Source of the DNA: Arthrobacter sp. M4
GTDB taxonomy: Bacteria > Actinomycetota > Actinomycetes > Actinomycetales > Micrococcaceae
NCBI RefSeq assembly: GCF_020251205.1
Contig: NZ_JAIWYX010000020.1
Location: 1 to 59,704, forward strand
Direction: 5' to 3'
DNA length: 59,704 nucleotides
The notes below the pieces were generated by a model that saw only the letters and a program-made list of their open reading frames with translations, ran no database searches and was not told the DNA's origin. Shown piece after piece: positions 24,940-33,777 of this stretch. The number at the start of each line of letters is the position of its first letter. Position 1 is the stretch's first letter. Position numbers and translations under genes: made by a program.

Positions 24940-25830
24940 GTGAAAGATGGCGAGATCCAGATGCTGATCGAGTGCAAGAAGTCAACCGAACCGGTGAAGA
25001 TTGAGCATGCCTCGCAGTTATTCCGCTACTTCGCCGTGACGAATGCGCGTATCGCGATCCTGACCAACGGCGAGATTTACCAGTTTTTCACAGATCTGGA
25101 CGCTCCCAACCGAATGGACGCCAAGCCCTTCCTGGTTTTGGACTTGAACGACATTGATGCAACCCTCCTTCCTGAACTTCAGAAACTCACGAAGGAAGTC
25201 TTCGACCTGGACTCGATCATCAGCGCCGCAGGCGAACTGAAGTACATTGGGGAACTCAAGCGAACGCTCGCCTCGCAGTTCAGGGAGCCCGAGGACGAAT
25301 GGGTCAAATTCCTCACTACTCGCGTGTATTCAGGTCCCTACACTCAAAAAGTGAGAGAACAGTTTTCAGCGCTTGTCGCAAAGGCCACAAAGCAATTCCT
25401 CAACGATCAAGTCAATGAGCGACTGAAGAAGGCCCTCGGCGCCCCTAATTTTCCACAAACTGACGACACCGCCCCTACAACTGCAGTAAGCAGTGCACCG
25501 GTCGCGGAGGCGGACCTCGCCGAAGCCGACGGCATTGAGACAACCCTTGAGGAAATCGAGGGCTACCAAATCGTTCGAGCGATTGTTTGTAGCGAAGTCA
25601 AGCCTGCCAGAGTCGTTCAGCGCGATGCCAAGTCCTACTGCGCAGTGCTGCTTGATGACAACAATCGAAAACCGATCGCCCGACTTCATTTCAACCGAAC
25701 ACAGAAGTACATCGGCATATTCGACGCGAACAAAGAGGAAACCCGAGTGCCCATCAATTCGCTGGAAGAGATCTACGAACACACAGAAACTCTTCGGGCA
25801 AGCGTTAGAAGCTACCTCGAGCGTTCTTAG
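24940..25830 (+). pseudogene. 5'-truncated type I restriction HsdR-N-like protein gene
   Basis: The frame resembles the widespread stand-alone HsdR N-terminal domain proteins from KDGEIQMLIECKKS onward, through EHASQLFRYFAVT, ILTNGEIYQFFTDL and FLNDQVNERLKKALG to an apparently complete C-terminus. About the first 80-90 residues are missing, including the catalytic aspartate that precedes the IECK lysine motif, so nuclease activity is not expected. The fragment begins within 90 bases after the TetR stop without a ribosome site. Base composition is visibly more A/T rich than its neighbours, which points to horizontal origin followed by deletion. Confidence 0.72.
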
Positions 25831-25867
25831 CCTTCGATAACGAGCAACAATCAACTTGCGGGGGCAA

Positions 25868-25908
25868 GCAGCCGACGGCGGGTGAGTTCCGCCGTCGGCT
25901 GCCTTTGT
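25868..25908 (+). terminator. Rho-independent terminator
   Basis: A perfect 14-bp stem (25868-25881 with 25889-25902) with a 7-base loop is followed by CTTTGTGAACCGTTTTT. It follows the truncated nuclease-like frame and probably was that gene's own terminator. Confidence 0.75.
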
Positions 25909-25926
25909 GAACCGTTTTTGGTACCC

Positions 25927-26040
25927 TTAGACACTCGATTTCTGCGCGAGGAGGGCGTCGATCTGGCCGAGGGCTTCCTTCATGCCCTCTTCCATGCCCA
26001 TCTGCAGAGCAGTCCCTGAGACTGTGGATTCAGAGTACTA
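25927..26040 (-). pseudogene. C-terminal remnant of an SRPBCC/AHSA1 family protein
   Basis: On the minus strand the frame ending at the TAA at 25927 reads ...ALQMGMEEGMKEALGQIDALLAQKSSV, given here as two pieces: ALQMGMEEGMKEAL and GQIDALLAQKSSV. This matches the C-terminal helix of AHSA1-type SRPBCC proteins. Upstream the frame meets a stop at 26038-26040 and the rest of the domain is absent. The remnant marks a deletion between the nuclease-like fragment and the NmrA-like gene. Nothing else is seen between 26041 and 26132. Confidence 0.6.
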
Positions 26041-26132
26041 CTTCGGGGCGTCCGACCCAGCAGTTGCCAAATTCAACAACTTGCCGACAATTAAGTCGGT
26101 TTCATAGCGTGATGGGGAGCCGGTCACGACGG

Positions 26133-26906
26133 TCAGTTCCTGCCGGCTATCGCGGCGTGGTCGCGGCGGAATGTTTCGGGTTCACCGTCAACGGGGAGGT
26201 TGACGGTGTCTTCGGCTCCGTCGAGGGACCCGTCTGTGTCCGGGGTCAGTGCGGCGAAGACTTCGCTGAGGTCTTCCTGTTCTGGTCCGTGCTCGGCGAT
26301 GAGTTCCAGGGTTTTGTGGTCGGCGGCATCGGTGCGCAGGCTGCCGACGAGGACGCGGGCTATTTGGTCGCGGGCGATGGCGCCATCAGCCGGTGATCCG
26401 GCCTGCCGCTTGTCGCCTTGGAGCATGACGATAACGCGCTGGTCGGGGTCGTTGTAGTCGAACCAGCCCGGGCGGACGATCGTGTACGGGTTGCCGCTGG
26501 CCCGGACGAGCCGTTCGCTGCGCAGCTTCCACGTCGCGTACGCAACCCCGGGGCGGGTGGTTCCGATGGCGGTCATGAGTGCGATCCGGACGCGCCGCCC
26601 GCCGAGGGCTTTGAGGACGTTCGCGACGCCGGCGTAGTCGTTGTCCCTGACGTCGCGTTCACTGGTGCTGGACCCGTGGGTGAAGATGATTGCGTCGACT
26701 CCGTCGACGGCGGGGCCAAGGGTGTCGGGGCGGGTCAGGTCGCCGACGACGAGTTCGACGCTGTCGGGCAGGATGCGCTCTCTCCGGCCCTTGTCACGGA
26801 CCAGGGCGCGCACCGTGTAGCCCTGGCGGAGGGCCTCGTTCACGGCGTAGCGGCCGATGCTGCCGGTGGCGCCGGCAATCAGGACTGTGTTTGGACGGTT
26901 TGTCAT
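26133..26906 (-). CDS. NmrA-like / atypical SDR NAD(P)-binding protein
   Basis: 257 residues. The Rossmann motif IAGATGSIGRYAV (about 10-22) and the absence of a YxxxK pair place it with atypical SDRs that act as redox sensors or NAD(P)H-quinone reductases. YATWKLRSERLVRASGNPYTIVRPG is the usual mid-region (quoted as a region, about 123-147). ATG at 26906 follows AAGGAGA and overlaps the XRE regulator stop by ATGA, so the two are one operon, divergent from the DHA2 transporter. Confidence 0.85.
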   Translation of the reverse strand: MTNRPNTVLIAGATGSIGRYAVNEALRQGYTVRALVRDKGRRERILPDSVELVVGDLTRPDTLGPAVDGVDAIIFTHGSSTSERDVRDNDYAGVANVLKALGGRRVRIALMTAIGTTRPGVAYATWKLRSERLVRASGNPYTIVRPGWFDYNDPDQRVIVMLQGDKRQAGSPADGAIARDQIARVLVGSLRTDAADHKTLELIAEHGPEQEDLSEVFAALTPDTDGSLDGAEDTVNLPVDGEPETFRRDHAAIAGRN

Positions 26907-27787
26907 GGGTTCTCCTTGGCGGCGGCCGGAGCAGCTTGGCGTTGGGTTGCTGCCCAGCTCGCGAGGACTTTGAGCGCGTCTTCGGACGGTGTTCCGGGCT
27001 CGGCGGTGTAGATGTTGATCCGCAGTCCCGGGTCGGCGGGGAGTTCGAGTGCCTCGTAGGTCAGGTCGAGGTCGCCGACGATGGGGTGGTGGAGCCGTTT
27101 GCGGCCGGTGCGGTGGTGTTTCACGTCGTGTCGTGCCCAGCGGATGCGGAATTCTTCGCTGCGGGTCGAGAGCTCACCTACTAGGTCGGAGAGGTCCTTG
27201 TCGTAGGGGTTCTTTCCGGCTGTTGATCTGAGGACGGCGACGATGTCGTCGGCGCTGCGTTCCCAGTCGGCGAAGAACTCCTGGGCTTTCGGGTTGAGGA
27301 AGGTGAACCGGGCGCTGTTTGGCGGGGTCGCGCTGTCATCGGCCATCATGTCCAGGTACAGGGCCCGGCCCAGATCATTGGAGGCGAGAACGTCGCCGCG
27401 GTCGTTGCGTACCCAGGCGGGGGCTGTGGTGATCGCGTCGATGACCCTTTGTACGCTGGGCCGCACCGTCTGCGGGCTGCGCTTGCGCCGCACCCGGGGC
27501 GAGGCCGTGGCAGCGCGTGCGAGGTCGAAAAGATGGGCCGTCTCGGCTTCGTCGAGCTTCAGGGCACGCGCCAGCGCTTCCAGGACGCTGTCGGATGCGC
27601 CGGAGAGGTTTCCGCGCTCAAGACGGATGTAGTAGTCGATGCTCATGCCGGCCAGCATGGCGACTTCCTCGCGGCGCAGGCCCTTGACGCGCCGGTTGCC
27701 GCCGTACGCCGGGAGGCCAGCCTCCTCGGGCGTGATCCTGGAACGGCGGGAGCTCAGGAACTTCCGGACGTCGTCGCTGTGTGTCAT
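26903..27787 (-). CDS. XRE family regulator with MmyB-like ligand-binding domain
   Basis: 294 residues. An N-terminal HTH (GLRREEVAMLAGMSIDYYIRLERG, about 34-57) is followed by the PAS-like MmyB domain (VIDAITTAPAWVRNDRGDVLASN and on). MmyB-type regulators in actinobacteria usually sit beside a dehydrogenase or drug pump and repress it. The ATG at 27787 gives the expected N-terminus; the open frame continues 254 codons upstream but that sequence runs antisense through the divergent transporter. Co-transcribed with the NmrA-like gene. Confidence 0.87.
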   Translation of the reverse strand: MTHSDDVRKFLSSRRSRITPEEAGLPAYGGNRRVKGLRREEVAMLAGMSIDYYIRLERGNLSGASDSVLEALARALKLDEAETAHLFDLARAATASPRVRRKRSPQTVRPSVQRVIDAITTAPAWVRNDRGDVLASNDLGRALYLDMMADDSATPPNSARFTFLNPKAQEFFADWERSADDIVAVLRSTAGKNPYDKDLSDLVGELSTRSEEFRIRWARHDVKHHRTGRKRLHHPIVGDLDLTYEALELPADPGLRINIYTAEPGTPSEDALKVLASWAATQRQAAPAAAKENP

Positions 27788-27880
27788 GGCATCCACGCTA
27801 CGCGGGACCCTCTGGTGGAGGGAGGGACTGACATTACCCGGAACATCAGTGACTCCCGGGCCCAAAGGAATGACGGTTGC

Positions 27881-29341
27881 ATGGAAGACATGAAACCGGC
27901 ACCCACCACCCATGCTCACCCGGCAGCGATCCTGGCGATCATCCTCGCCAGCTACTTCATGATCCTGCTGGATAACTCGGTGATTTTCACTGCCCTGCCC
28001 AGCCTTCAGGCCGACCTGCATCTGAGCACCATTGAACTGACCTGGGTGCAGGACGCCTACACGCTGGTCTTCGGCGGCCTGCTCCTGCTCGGCGCCCGCG
28101 CCGGCGACCTGCTGGGCCGGCGTCGGGTGTTTGTGTTCGGTCTGGTGGTTTTCTCGCTCGCGTCGCTCCTGATCGGACTGGCCCCGGCAGGGTGGTGGGC
28201 GATAGCTGGCCGAGCCATCCAGGGCATCGGCGCCGCAATCGTCGCACCCGCGTCGTTGTCCCTGCTGACGGCGAGCTTCCCTGAAGGCCGTGAGCGCGTC
28301 CGGGCGGTCTCCCTCTACGGCGCCACGGCAGGTATCGGCGCCAGCCTGGGCCTGGTCATCGGCGGTGCTCTGGCTCATTGGATCTCCTGGCGGGCCGGGT
28401 TCTTCGTCAACGTCCCGATCGGAGCCGTCATGATTGCGCTGGCTCCCCGGTTCCTTCCCGAAACCGGACGGGCCCGCGGACGTTTCGACGTGCTCGGCGC
28501 ACTCAGCGCCACTTTGGGCGTGGGTGCCCTGGTGCTTGGCATCATCCACACCGCGGAAGCCGGCTGGAACACCCCTGTCACTGCCACGGCGGTCAGCGCC
28601 GGCGTCATCCTCTTGGTCGTGTTCGTGCTGATCGAACGCAGGGCCAGCCAGCCCATCATGCCGCTGAACCTGTTCGCCAGCCGCCGCCGAACCGGCGCCT
28701 ACGTGGCACGCTTCCTCTATCTGGGTGCAATGATCGGTTTCTTCTTCTTCACCACCCAGTTCATGCAGGAAGTCCTCGGTTTCAACCCCCTGCAGGCCGG
28801 CCTTGGATTCCTGCCCATGACCGCCGTGAACTTCGCCGTCGCCATGAGCATCCCGCCGCTCGTCCGGCGGATGCCTGACTCGGTAGCCCTGCTGACCGGC
28901 ATCCTGGTCACCCTCATCGGAATGTTTTGGCTCAGCCGCGCCGGAGTTGACGCAAGCTACTGGACCGGAGTCGCCCTGCCGATGGTCCTCATCGGCGCCG
29001 GCCAGGGATTTGCCTTGGCCCCGCTAACCTCATTCGGCATCGCCGGTGCCCCCGCTGTCGACGCCGGCGCCGCCTCAGGCTTGGTGAACACCTTCCATCA
29101 GGTAGGCACCTGCCTGGGACTCGGCATCGCAGTCGCGGCCGCAGCAACCGTCCCGTCTGCAGGCTCTGCCACTGGGCACCTGGCCGCAGAAGTCAGCGCC
29201 GCCCTCACCACCGGCAGCGTCCTGCTGCTCCTGTCCCTGGCTGTCAGTGCAGCGCTCATCCTGCCTGCAGACCTGGCCACCCTCCGCATCCACCATGCCG
29301 CGGAAACCGTGCCCGCACCAGAGGGCGCGGCCGCCCGCTGA
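27881..29341 (+). CDS. DHA2 family MFS multidrug efflux transporter (EmrB/QacA type)
   Basis: 486 residues with fourteen predicted helices. Motifs of the 14-TM drug:H+ antiporters are seen: LDNSVIFTALPSLQADLHLS in helix 1, GDLLGRRRVFVFGL after helix 2, and the antiporter motif region GLVIGGALAHWISWR in helix 5. It probably exports a toxic organic compound. The start at 27881 has AAAGGA about 11 bases upstream. It is divergent from the XRE regulator across 93 bases and heads a plus-strand series of redox genes. Confidence 0.86.
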   Translation: MEDMKPAPTTHAHPAAILAIILASYFMILLDNSVIFTALPSLQADLHLSTIELTWVQDAYTLVFGGLLLLGARAGDLLGRRRVFVFGLVVFSLASLLIGLAPAGWWAIAGRAIQGIGAAIVAPASLSLLTASFPEGRERVRAVSLYGATAGIGASLGLVIGGALAHWISWRAGFFVNVPIGAVMIALAPRFLPETGRARGRFDVLGALSATLGVGALVLGIIHTAEAGWNTPVTATAVSAGVILLVVFVLIERRASQPIMPLNLFASRRRTGAYVARFLYLGAMIGFFFFTTQFMQEVLGFNPLQAGLGFLPMTAVNFAVAMSIPPLVRRMPDSVALLTGILVTLIGMFWLSRAGVDASYWTGVALPMVLIGAGQGFALAPLTSFGIAGAPAVDAGAASGLVNTFHQVGTCLGLGIAVAAAATVPSAGSATGHLAAEVSAALTTGSVLLLLSLAVSAALILPADLATLRIHHAAETVPAPEGAAAR

Positions 29342-29425
29342 TGGGGGTACTGACATGCACTCCCACGAAACCCTCGGCCGATGTTGACTGAAAACCGGCC
29401 ATTAACAAACCTAAGGAACCCTATT

Positions 29426-30456
29426 ATGCGAGCCACCCTGATGTACGGTGCCGGCGACGTGCGCGTCGAAACCGTCCCGAACCCCACCATCCAGGAACCC
29501 ACGGACGCGATCGTGCGCATCGTCGCCGGCTGCATCTGCGGCAGCGACCTCTGGCCCTATGGCTCCAAACCCGACACCACCGACGGCGCCCGGATGGGCC
29601 ACGAGTTCGTCGGCATCATCGAAGAGCTCGGCTCCGATGTGACAAACCTGTCCGTTGGTGACTTCGTGATTGCACCTTTCGTTGCCTCCGACGGCACCTG
29701 CGATTTCTGCAAGGAAGGCCTGCAGACCTCCTGCCGCAACGGCGCCCACTGGGGCGGTCACAACGACGGGGGCCAAGGTGAATTCGCCCGCGTCCCGCAA
29801 GCTGCGGGCACCCTTGTCGTCGTCCCCGCCGGCTTTGACGAGAAGCTGATCCCGTCCCTGCTGAGCCTCTCGGACGTCATGTCCACCGGGTACCACGCGG
29901 CCAAGAAGGCCGGCATCGAGCCCGGTCAGACCGTCACAGTGATCGGTGACGGCGCAGTGGGCCTGTCCGCGGTCCTGTCCGCCAAGCTCATGGGCGCCTC
30001 CCGCATCATCCTCATGGGCCGCCACCAGACCCGCACCGACCTGGGCCGCGAGTTTGGAGCCACCGACGTCGTCGCTGAGCGCGGCGAGGACGGCGTCGCA
30101 AGGTCCTGGAGCTCACCAACGGCGACGGAACCCACGCAGTGCTCGAAGCAGTGGGCCTCAAACCCGCACTCGAAATGGCCATCGGCGTCGTCCGGGCCGG
30201 CGGCGTCATCAGCCGCGTCGGTGCGCCCCAGTTCTCCGAGGTACCCCTCGGATTCGGTGAGTTCATGCGCAACATCACGCTCACCGGCGGCGTAGCACCG
30301 GCCAGGGCCTACATCGAGGAACTCCTGCCGCTCGTGCTCGACGGCACCATCGAACCCGGCAAGGTCTTCGACCGCACCATCGGGCTGGACGAGGTCCCCG
30401 CCGGCTACAAGGCCATGGCTGACCGCGAAGCACTCAAAGTGCTCGTCCGCCCCTAA
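29426..30456 (+). pseudogene. Zinc-dependent alcohol dehydrogenase, frameshifted
   Basis: The N-terminal part (29426 to about 30100) shows the zinc MDR pattern: CICGSDLWPYG, GHEFVGIIEELG, structural-zinc cysteines in GTCDFCKEGLQTSC, and VIGDGAVGLSAV for NAD(P). The reading frame then shifts; the C-terminal part continues in another frame from about 30103 (HAVLEAVGLKPALEMAIGVV to VLVRP at 30456). One missing A in CGTCGCAAGGTCC near 30100-30102 (CAAGG for CAAAGG) restores a 343-residue protein. Either a real inactivating deletion or a sequencing error; neighbours are intact. Confidence 0.85.
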
Positions 30457-30475
30457 CGACAAGGACCAGAACCGT

Positions 30476-31357
30476 ATGAACATCACACTCAACAACGGCC
30501 TCGTCATGCCCGCCCTCGGGCTCGGAGTCTTCCAAAGCCCCCCGGGGGAGACAACTGCAGCGGTTGAGGCAGCCCTGGCTGCCGGGTACCGGCACATCGA
30601 CACCGCCGCCGCGTACGGGAATGAACGCGAAGTCGGCGAAGGCACCCGGCATTCCGGTCTGAACCGCTCCGAGGTCTTCATCGAAACCAAGGTCTGGGTC
30701 AGCGACTACGGCTACGACGAAACGCTGCACGCCTGGGAGAAGTCAGCTGCCAAGCTCGGCGTGGACTACCTTGATCTGTTGATCCTGCACCAGCCGGTGC
30801 CAAGCCGCTTCGAGAAAACCATCGCGGCGTACAAGGCACTCGAGACCCTGCTCACGGACGGCCGCGTCCGCGCAATCGGTGTCAGCAACTTCATGCCGCA
30901 CCACCTCAAGCAACTGCTCGCCGAAACCGACACGATCCCGGCCGTAAACCAGATCGAGCTGCATCCATACTTCACCCAGCCTGAAGTCCAGACCGCCAAC
31001 GCCGAACACGGCATCCTCACGCAGGCCTGGTCACCGATCGGCGGCATCACCTTCTACCCCGGCTGGGGCGAAGACCGGAAGAACGTCATGCAGGACCCAA
31101 CCATCAAAAGGATCGCGGAGGCGCACGGCAAGACACCGGCACAGGTGATGTTGCGCTGGCACCTGCAGCAGGGCCGCTCCGCCATCCCGAAGTCCACGAA
31201 CCCTGCCCGCATCGCGGAGAACTTCGATGTCTTCGGTTTCGAACTGACAGCGGACGAGCTCGCTGCGATCGACGCCCTGGACACCGGGGTTCGCAACGGC
31301 CCGGACCCCGACGTCTTCCGTGACCAGTGGTTTGACCGGTCAATCCCCGAAGCCTAA
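30476..31357 (+). CDS. Aldo/keto reductase (AKR5-like)
   Basis: 293 residues, TIM-barrel NADPH reductase. The catalytic tetrad is visible: D and Y in DTAAAYGNE (about 42-50), K in FIETKVW (about 74), H in LLILHQP (about 105). IPKSTNPARIAENFDVF is the cofactor-binding end. It resembles 2,5-diketo-gluconate/methylglyoxal reductases. It starts 19 bases after the alcohol dehydrogenase stop with AAGGA upstream, so they form one transcript. Confidence 0.9.
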   Translation: MNITLNNGLVMPALGLGVFQSPPGETTAAVEAALAAGYRHIDTAAAYGNEREVGEGTRHSGLNRSEVFIETKVWVSDYGYDETLHAWEKSAAKLGVDYLDLLILHQPVPSRFEKTIAAYKALETLLTDGRVRAIGVSNFMPHHLKQLLAETDTIPAVNQIELHPYFTQPEVQTANAEHGILTQAWSPIGGITFYPGWGEDRKNVMQDPTIKRIAEAHGKTPAQVMLRWHLQQGRSAIPKSTNPARIAENFDVFGFELTADELAAIDALDTGVRNGPDPDVFRDQWFDRSIPEA

Positions 31358-31391
31358 GCACCCGGAACCAGAGCAAAAAGAAGGATTAAGC

Positions 31392-32420
31392 ATGGAATAC
31401 CGCCCGCTTGGCCGCACTGGTGTGCAGGTCAGCCCCCTCTGCCTCGGCGCGATGATGTTCGGCCCGTGGGGCAACAACGACCGCGCAGACTCCACCCGCA
31501 TCATCCACCACGCCCTCGACGCCGGCATCAACTTCATCGACACCGCGGACGTCTACTCCGGCGGCATCTCCGAGGAAATCGTCGGCGAGGCGCTGCAGGG
31601 ACGTCGCGACGACGTCTTCCTAGCCACCAAGTTCTTCATGCCCATGGATGAGGAGGACCCCAACAAGCGCGGCGGCTCCCGTCGCTGGATCATGCGGGCA
31701 GTGGAGGACTCTCTGCGCCGGCTGGGCACGGACTACATCGACCTCTACCAAGTGCACCGCCCCAGCCCGGACACCGACGTCGAAGAAACCCTCGGCGCCC
31801 TGACCGACCTGGTCCGCCAGGGCAAGGTCCGCTACATCGGCTCGTCGTCCTACTCGGGCTCCCAGATTGTCGAAGCCCAGTGGGCATCGCGCGAACGGAA
31901 CCTGGAACGGTTCGTCACCGAACAGCCGCCCTACTCCATCCTGGTCCGCGGCATCGAGGAGGACATCCTCCCCACCGTCCGGCGCCACGGCATGGGCACC
32001 CTCACCTACAGCCCCCTCTCCGGCGGGTGGCTGTCGGGGCGGTGGCGGAAGGACTCCGCCTCGGCACCGACCTCGTCAGCCCGCCCCAGTGCCCGGTTCG
32101 ACATGAGCCAACCCGCCAACCAGCGCAAGCTCGACATCGTGGAGGACTTGGCGCTTCTGGCCGAAGAAGCCGGGATGACATTGATCGAGCTGGCCATCGC
32201 GTTCGTGATCAACCACCCCGGCGTCACCTCCGCCATCGTCGGGCCCCGCACCATGGAACAGCTCGAGTCCTACCTCCCGGCCGCAGATACCCAGCTCAGC
32301 GTCGATGTGCTGGACCGGATCGACAAACTCGTAGCCCCCGGAGTCACCGTAAACCCGGACGACAACAGCTACGGCGCCCACGAACTCACCGCCCGGGCAC
32401 GCCGCCGGAACCCATCGTGA
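31392..32420 (+). CDS. Aldo/keto reductase (YajO/YhdN-like)
   Basis: 342 residues. MEYRPLGRTGVQVSPLCLGAMMFG opens the chain (region, residues 1-24); the tetrad is D/Y in DTADVYSGG, K in LATKFF and H in DLYQVHRPS; AIVGPRTMEQLESYL is the C-terminal cofactor motif. It is a longer type than its neighbour, active on aldehydes or aryl ketones in other species. The start at 31392 follows AAGGATTAAGC. The stop overlaps the next gene's GTG (GTGA). Confidence 0.9.
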   Translation: MEYRPLGRTGVQVSPLCLGAMMFGPWGNNDRADSTRIIHHALDAGINFIDTADVYSGGISEEIVGEALQGRRDDVFLATKFFMPMDEEDPNKRGGSRRWIMRAVEDSLRRLGTDYIDLYQVHRPSPDTDVEETLGALTDLVRQGKVRYIGSSSYSGSQIVEAQWASRERNLERFVTEQPPYSILVRGIEEDILPTVRRHGMGTLTYSPLSGGWLSGRWRKDSASAPTSSARPSARFDMSQPANQRKLDIVEDLALLAEEAGMTLIELAIAFVINHPGVTSAIVGPRTMEQLESYLPAADTQLSVDVLDRIDKLVAPGVTVNPDDNSYGAHELTARARRRNPS

Positions 32421-32779
32421 GCACCCAACCGATCGGTTCCCTTTTCGAAACCATGTGCCAGGCGATGGTGGCAGGGGACATCGAGGAACTGGATGGGCTT
32501 CTCGCGGAGGACTTCACACTAACCCACATGACCGGCTACGTGCAGTCCAAAGCGGAATGGCTGGACGCCATCGCATCCGGACAGATGCGATACCACCGGA
32601 TGGAGACAGTCGAAGCTACCTCCAACCCCGAAGGGACCGCACCTGCACTGACCGTCCGGACCCTCACCGACGCCACGATCTGGGGATCAAGAGCCACCTG
32701 GCGGCTCACCCTCCACGCCACGTTCGAGGCCCGTGACGGCGAAGTAACCGTGGCCCGAGCCATCGCCTCGACCTGGTAG
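32417..32779 (+). CDS. SnoaL/NTF2-like fold protein
   Basis: 120 residues from GTG, with the NTF2-like pattern: an N-terminal helix pair with MVAGDIEELDGLLAEDFTLTH, then TGYVQSKAEWLDAIASGQM and a C-terminal curved sheet. Such proteins are small isomerases, hydrolases or carriers in redox clusters. Translation is coupled to the aldo/keto reductase by GTGA overlap. No catalytic residues can be assigned. Confidence 0.8.
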   Translation: MSTQPIGSLFETMCQAMVAGDIEELDGLLAEDFTLTHMTGYVQSKAEWLDAIASGQMRYHRMETVEATSNPEGTAPALTVRTLTDATIWGSRATWRLTLHATFEARDGEVTVARAIASTW

Positions 32780-32842
32780 CCGGCCACCACAACGGAATTT
32801 GAGCAACTAAGCAGCACAAACACACTGAAAGGAAGGGCCTTC

Positions 32843-33175
32843 ATGGCGGAGAATCCCAAACAGGTCGGCGGGGGCCGGAAAATGTTCGGCGACTTCGCCC
32901 CGAAGCTCGCCGAACTCACTGACGACATGCTCTTCGAAGATGTCTGGAACCGGCCCGAACTGAGTCCCCGCGACCGTAGCCTCATCACCGTGGCCGTACT
33001 TACGGCTGGTGGAAACACCGAACAACTCGGTTCCCACCTCGGTCGTGCCCTGCAAAATGGCCTCACCCAAGAAGAGCTTATTGAAGCCATCACCCATGTC
33101 ACCCTCTACGCCGGCTGGCCCAAAGGCATGTCCGCGATGGGCGTTGCCAAGAGCGTTTTCACCAACAACACGTAA
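32843..33175 (+). CDS. Carboxymuconolactone decarboxylase (CMD) family protein
   Basis: 110 residues, a single CMD domain: LSPRDRSLITVAVLTAGGN, the conserved His in LGSHLGRALQNGLTQEEL and ITHVTLYAGWPKGMSAM. The usual CXXC of AhpD-type peroxidases is absent, so a decarboxylase- or tautomerase-like role is more likely than thiol peroxidase. GGAAGG precedes the ATG. It sits in the same-strand redox series and is followed 8 bases later by a cupin gene, a pairing seen often in bacteria. Confidence 0.88.
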   Translation: MAENPKQVGGGRKMFGDFAPKLAELTDDMLFEDVWNRPELSPRDRSLITVAVLTAGGNTEQLGSHLGRALQNGLTQEELIEAITHVTLYAGWPKGMSAMGVAKSVFTNNT

Positions 33176-33183
33176 GGCACATC

Positions 33184-33585
33184 ATGAACATCGAACCTGT
33201 TCTGCCCACCACCAAGAACCCGCCGGAGCGGTTCGCCGGAGACGTGTGGCTCGATCCGATCGCGATGCCCCACGAGGAAAACCAGACAATGGTCGTAGCG
33301 ACCGTACGCTTCGCGCCCGGCGCACGCACGGCCTGGCACTCCCACGAGCACGGCCAGTACCTGCGCGTCACCCAAGGGGTAGGACGTTTCGGCACCCGGG
33401 ACGGCAAGATCATCGAAGTCCACCCCGGCCAGACCCTCTACACCCCTCCCGGGGAGGAACACTGGCACGCCGCCGCACCAGGATGCTTCATGGAACACAT
33501 CGCCTTGCTCCAAAACGGCGAAGACCCATCAACAACCACCACATGGGGCGAACACATCACCGACGACGAATACAACGGCCGCTAA
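33184..33585 (+). CDS. Cupin domain protein
   Basis: 133 residues with one RmlC-like cupin. Metal-binding motif 1 is AWHSHEHGQYLRV (two His plus Glu/His) and motif 2 is PPGEEHWHAA. Short cupins of this type pair with CMD proteins and may be small metal-dependent isomerases or dioxygenases. It is the last gene of the plus-strand series from 27881. Confidence 0.85.
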   Translation: MNIEPVLPTTKNPPERFAGDVWLDPIAMPHEENQTMVVATVRFAPGARTAWHSHEHGQYLRVTQGVGRFGTRDGKIIEVHPGQTLYTPPGEEHWHAAAPGCFMEHIALLQNGEDPSTTTTWGEHITDDEYNGR

Positions 33586-33696
33586 CGAAAACACAGCACC
33601 GGGGTGGCTGGCGACGCCCGTAATCGTTACGGTCTGCTGCCTTCTTCGGGACCTAAGAGATGCGAGGCGGCGGCTAATCGGCAGCTAAGACAAACA

Positions 33697-33738
33697 GCCG
33701 CTGCGCGAACGCACCGTAAAGTGCGCCCGCGCAGCGGC
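33697..33738 (-). terminator. Two-part hairpin terminator for the minus-strand operon
   Basis: GCCGCTGCGCG (33697-33707) pairs with CGCGCAGCGGC (33728-33738), with an inner GCAC/GTGC stem. Read on the minus strand it is followed by TGTTTGTCTT. It lies 40 bases after the flavin reductase stop. The rest of the 33586-33777 gap holds no gene. Confidence 0.6.
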
Positions 33739-33777
33739 CCCGGCAACAATTTCAGCGGCAGCCCGCACCCAACGCGC

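Noticed and set aside
27787..28549. N-terminal extension of the XRE regulator frame
   Set aside because: The extra 254 codons are antisense to the DHA2 transporter and polar low-complexity; the HTH start at 27787 fits the family.
32843..33175. AhpD-type alkylhydroperoxidase for the CMD protein
   Set aside because: No CXXC redox pair is present in the helix where AhpD carries it.
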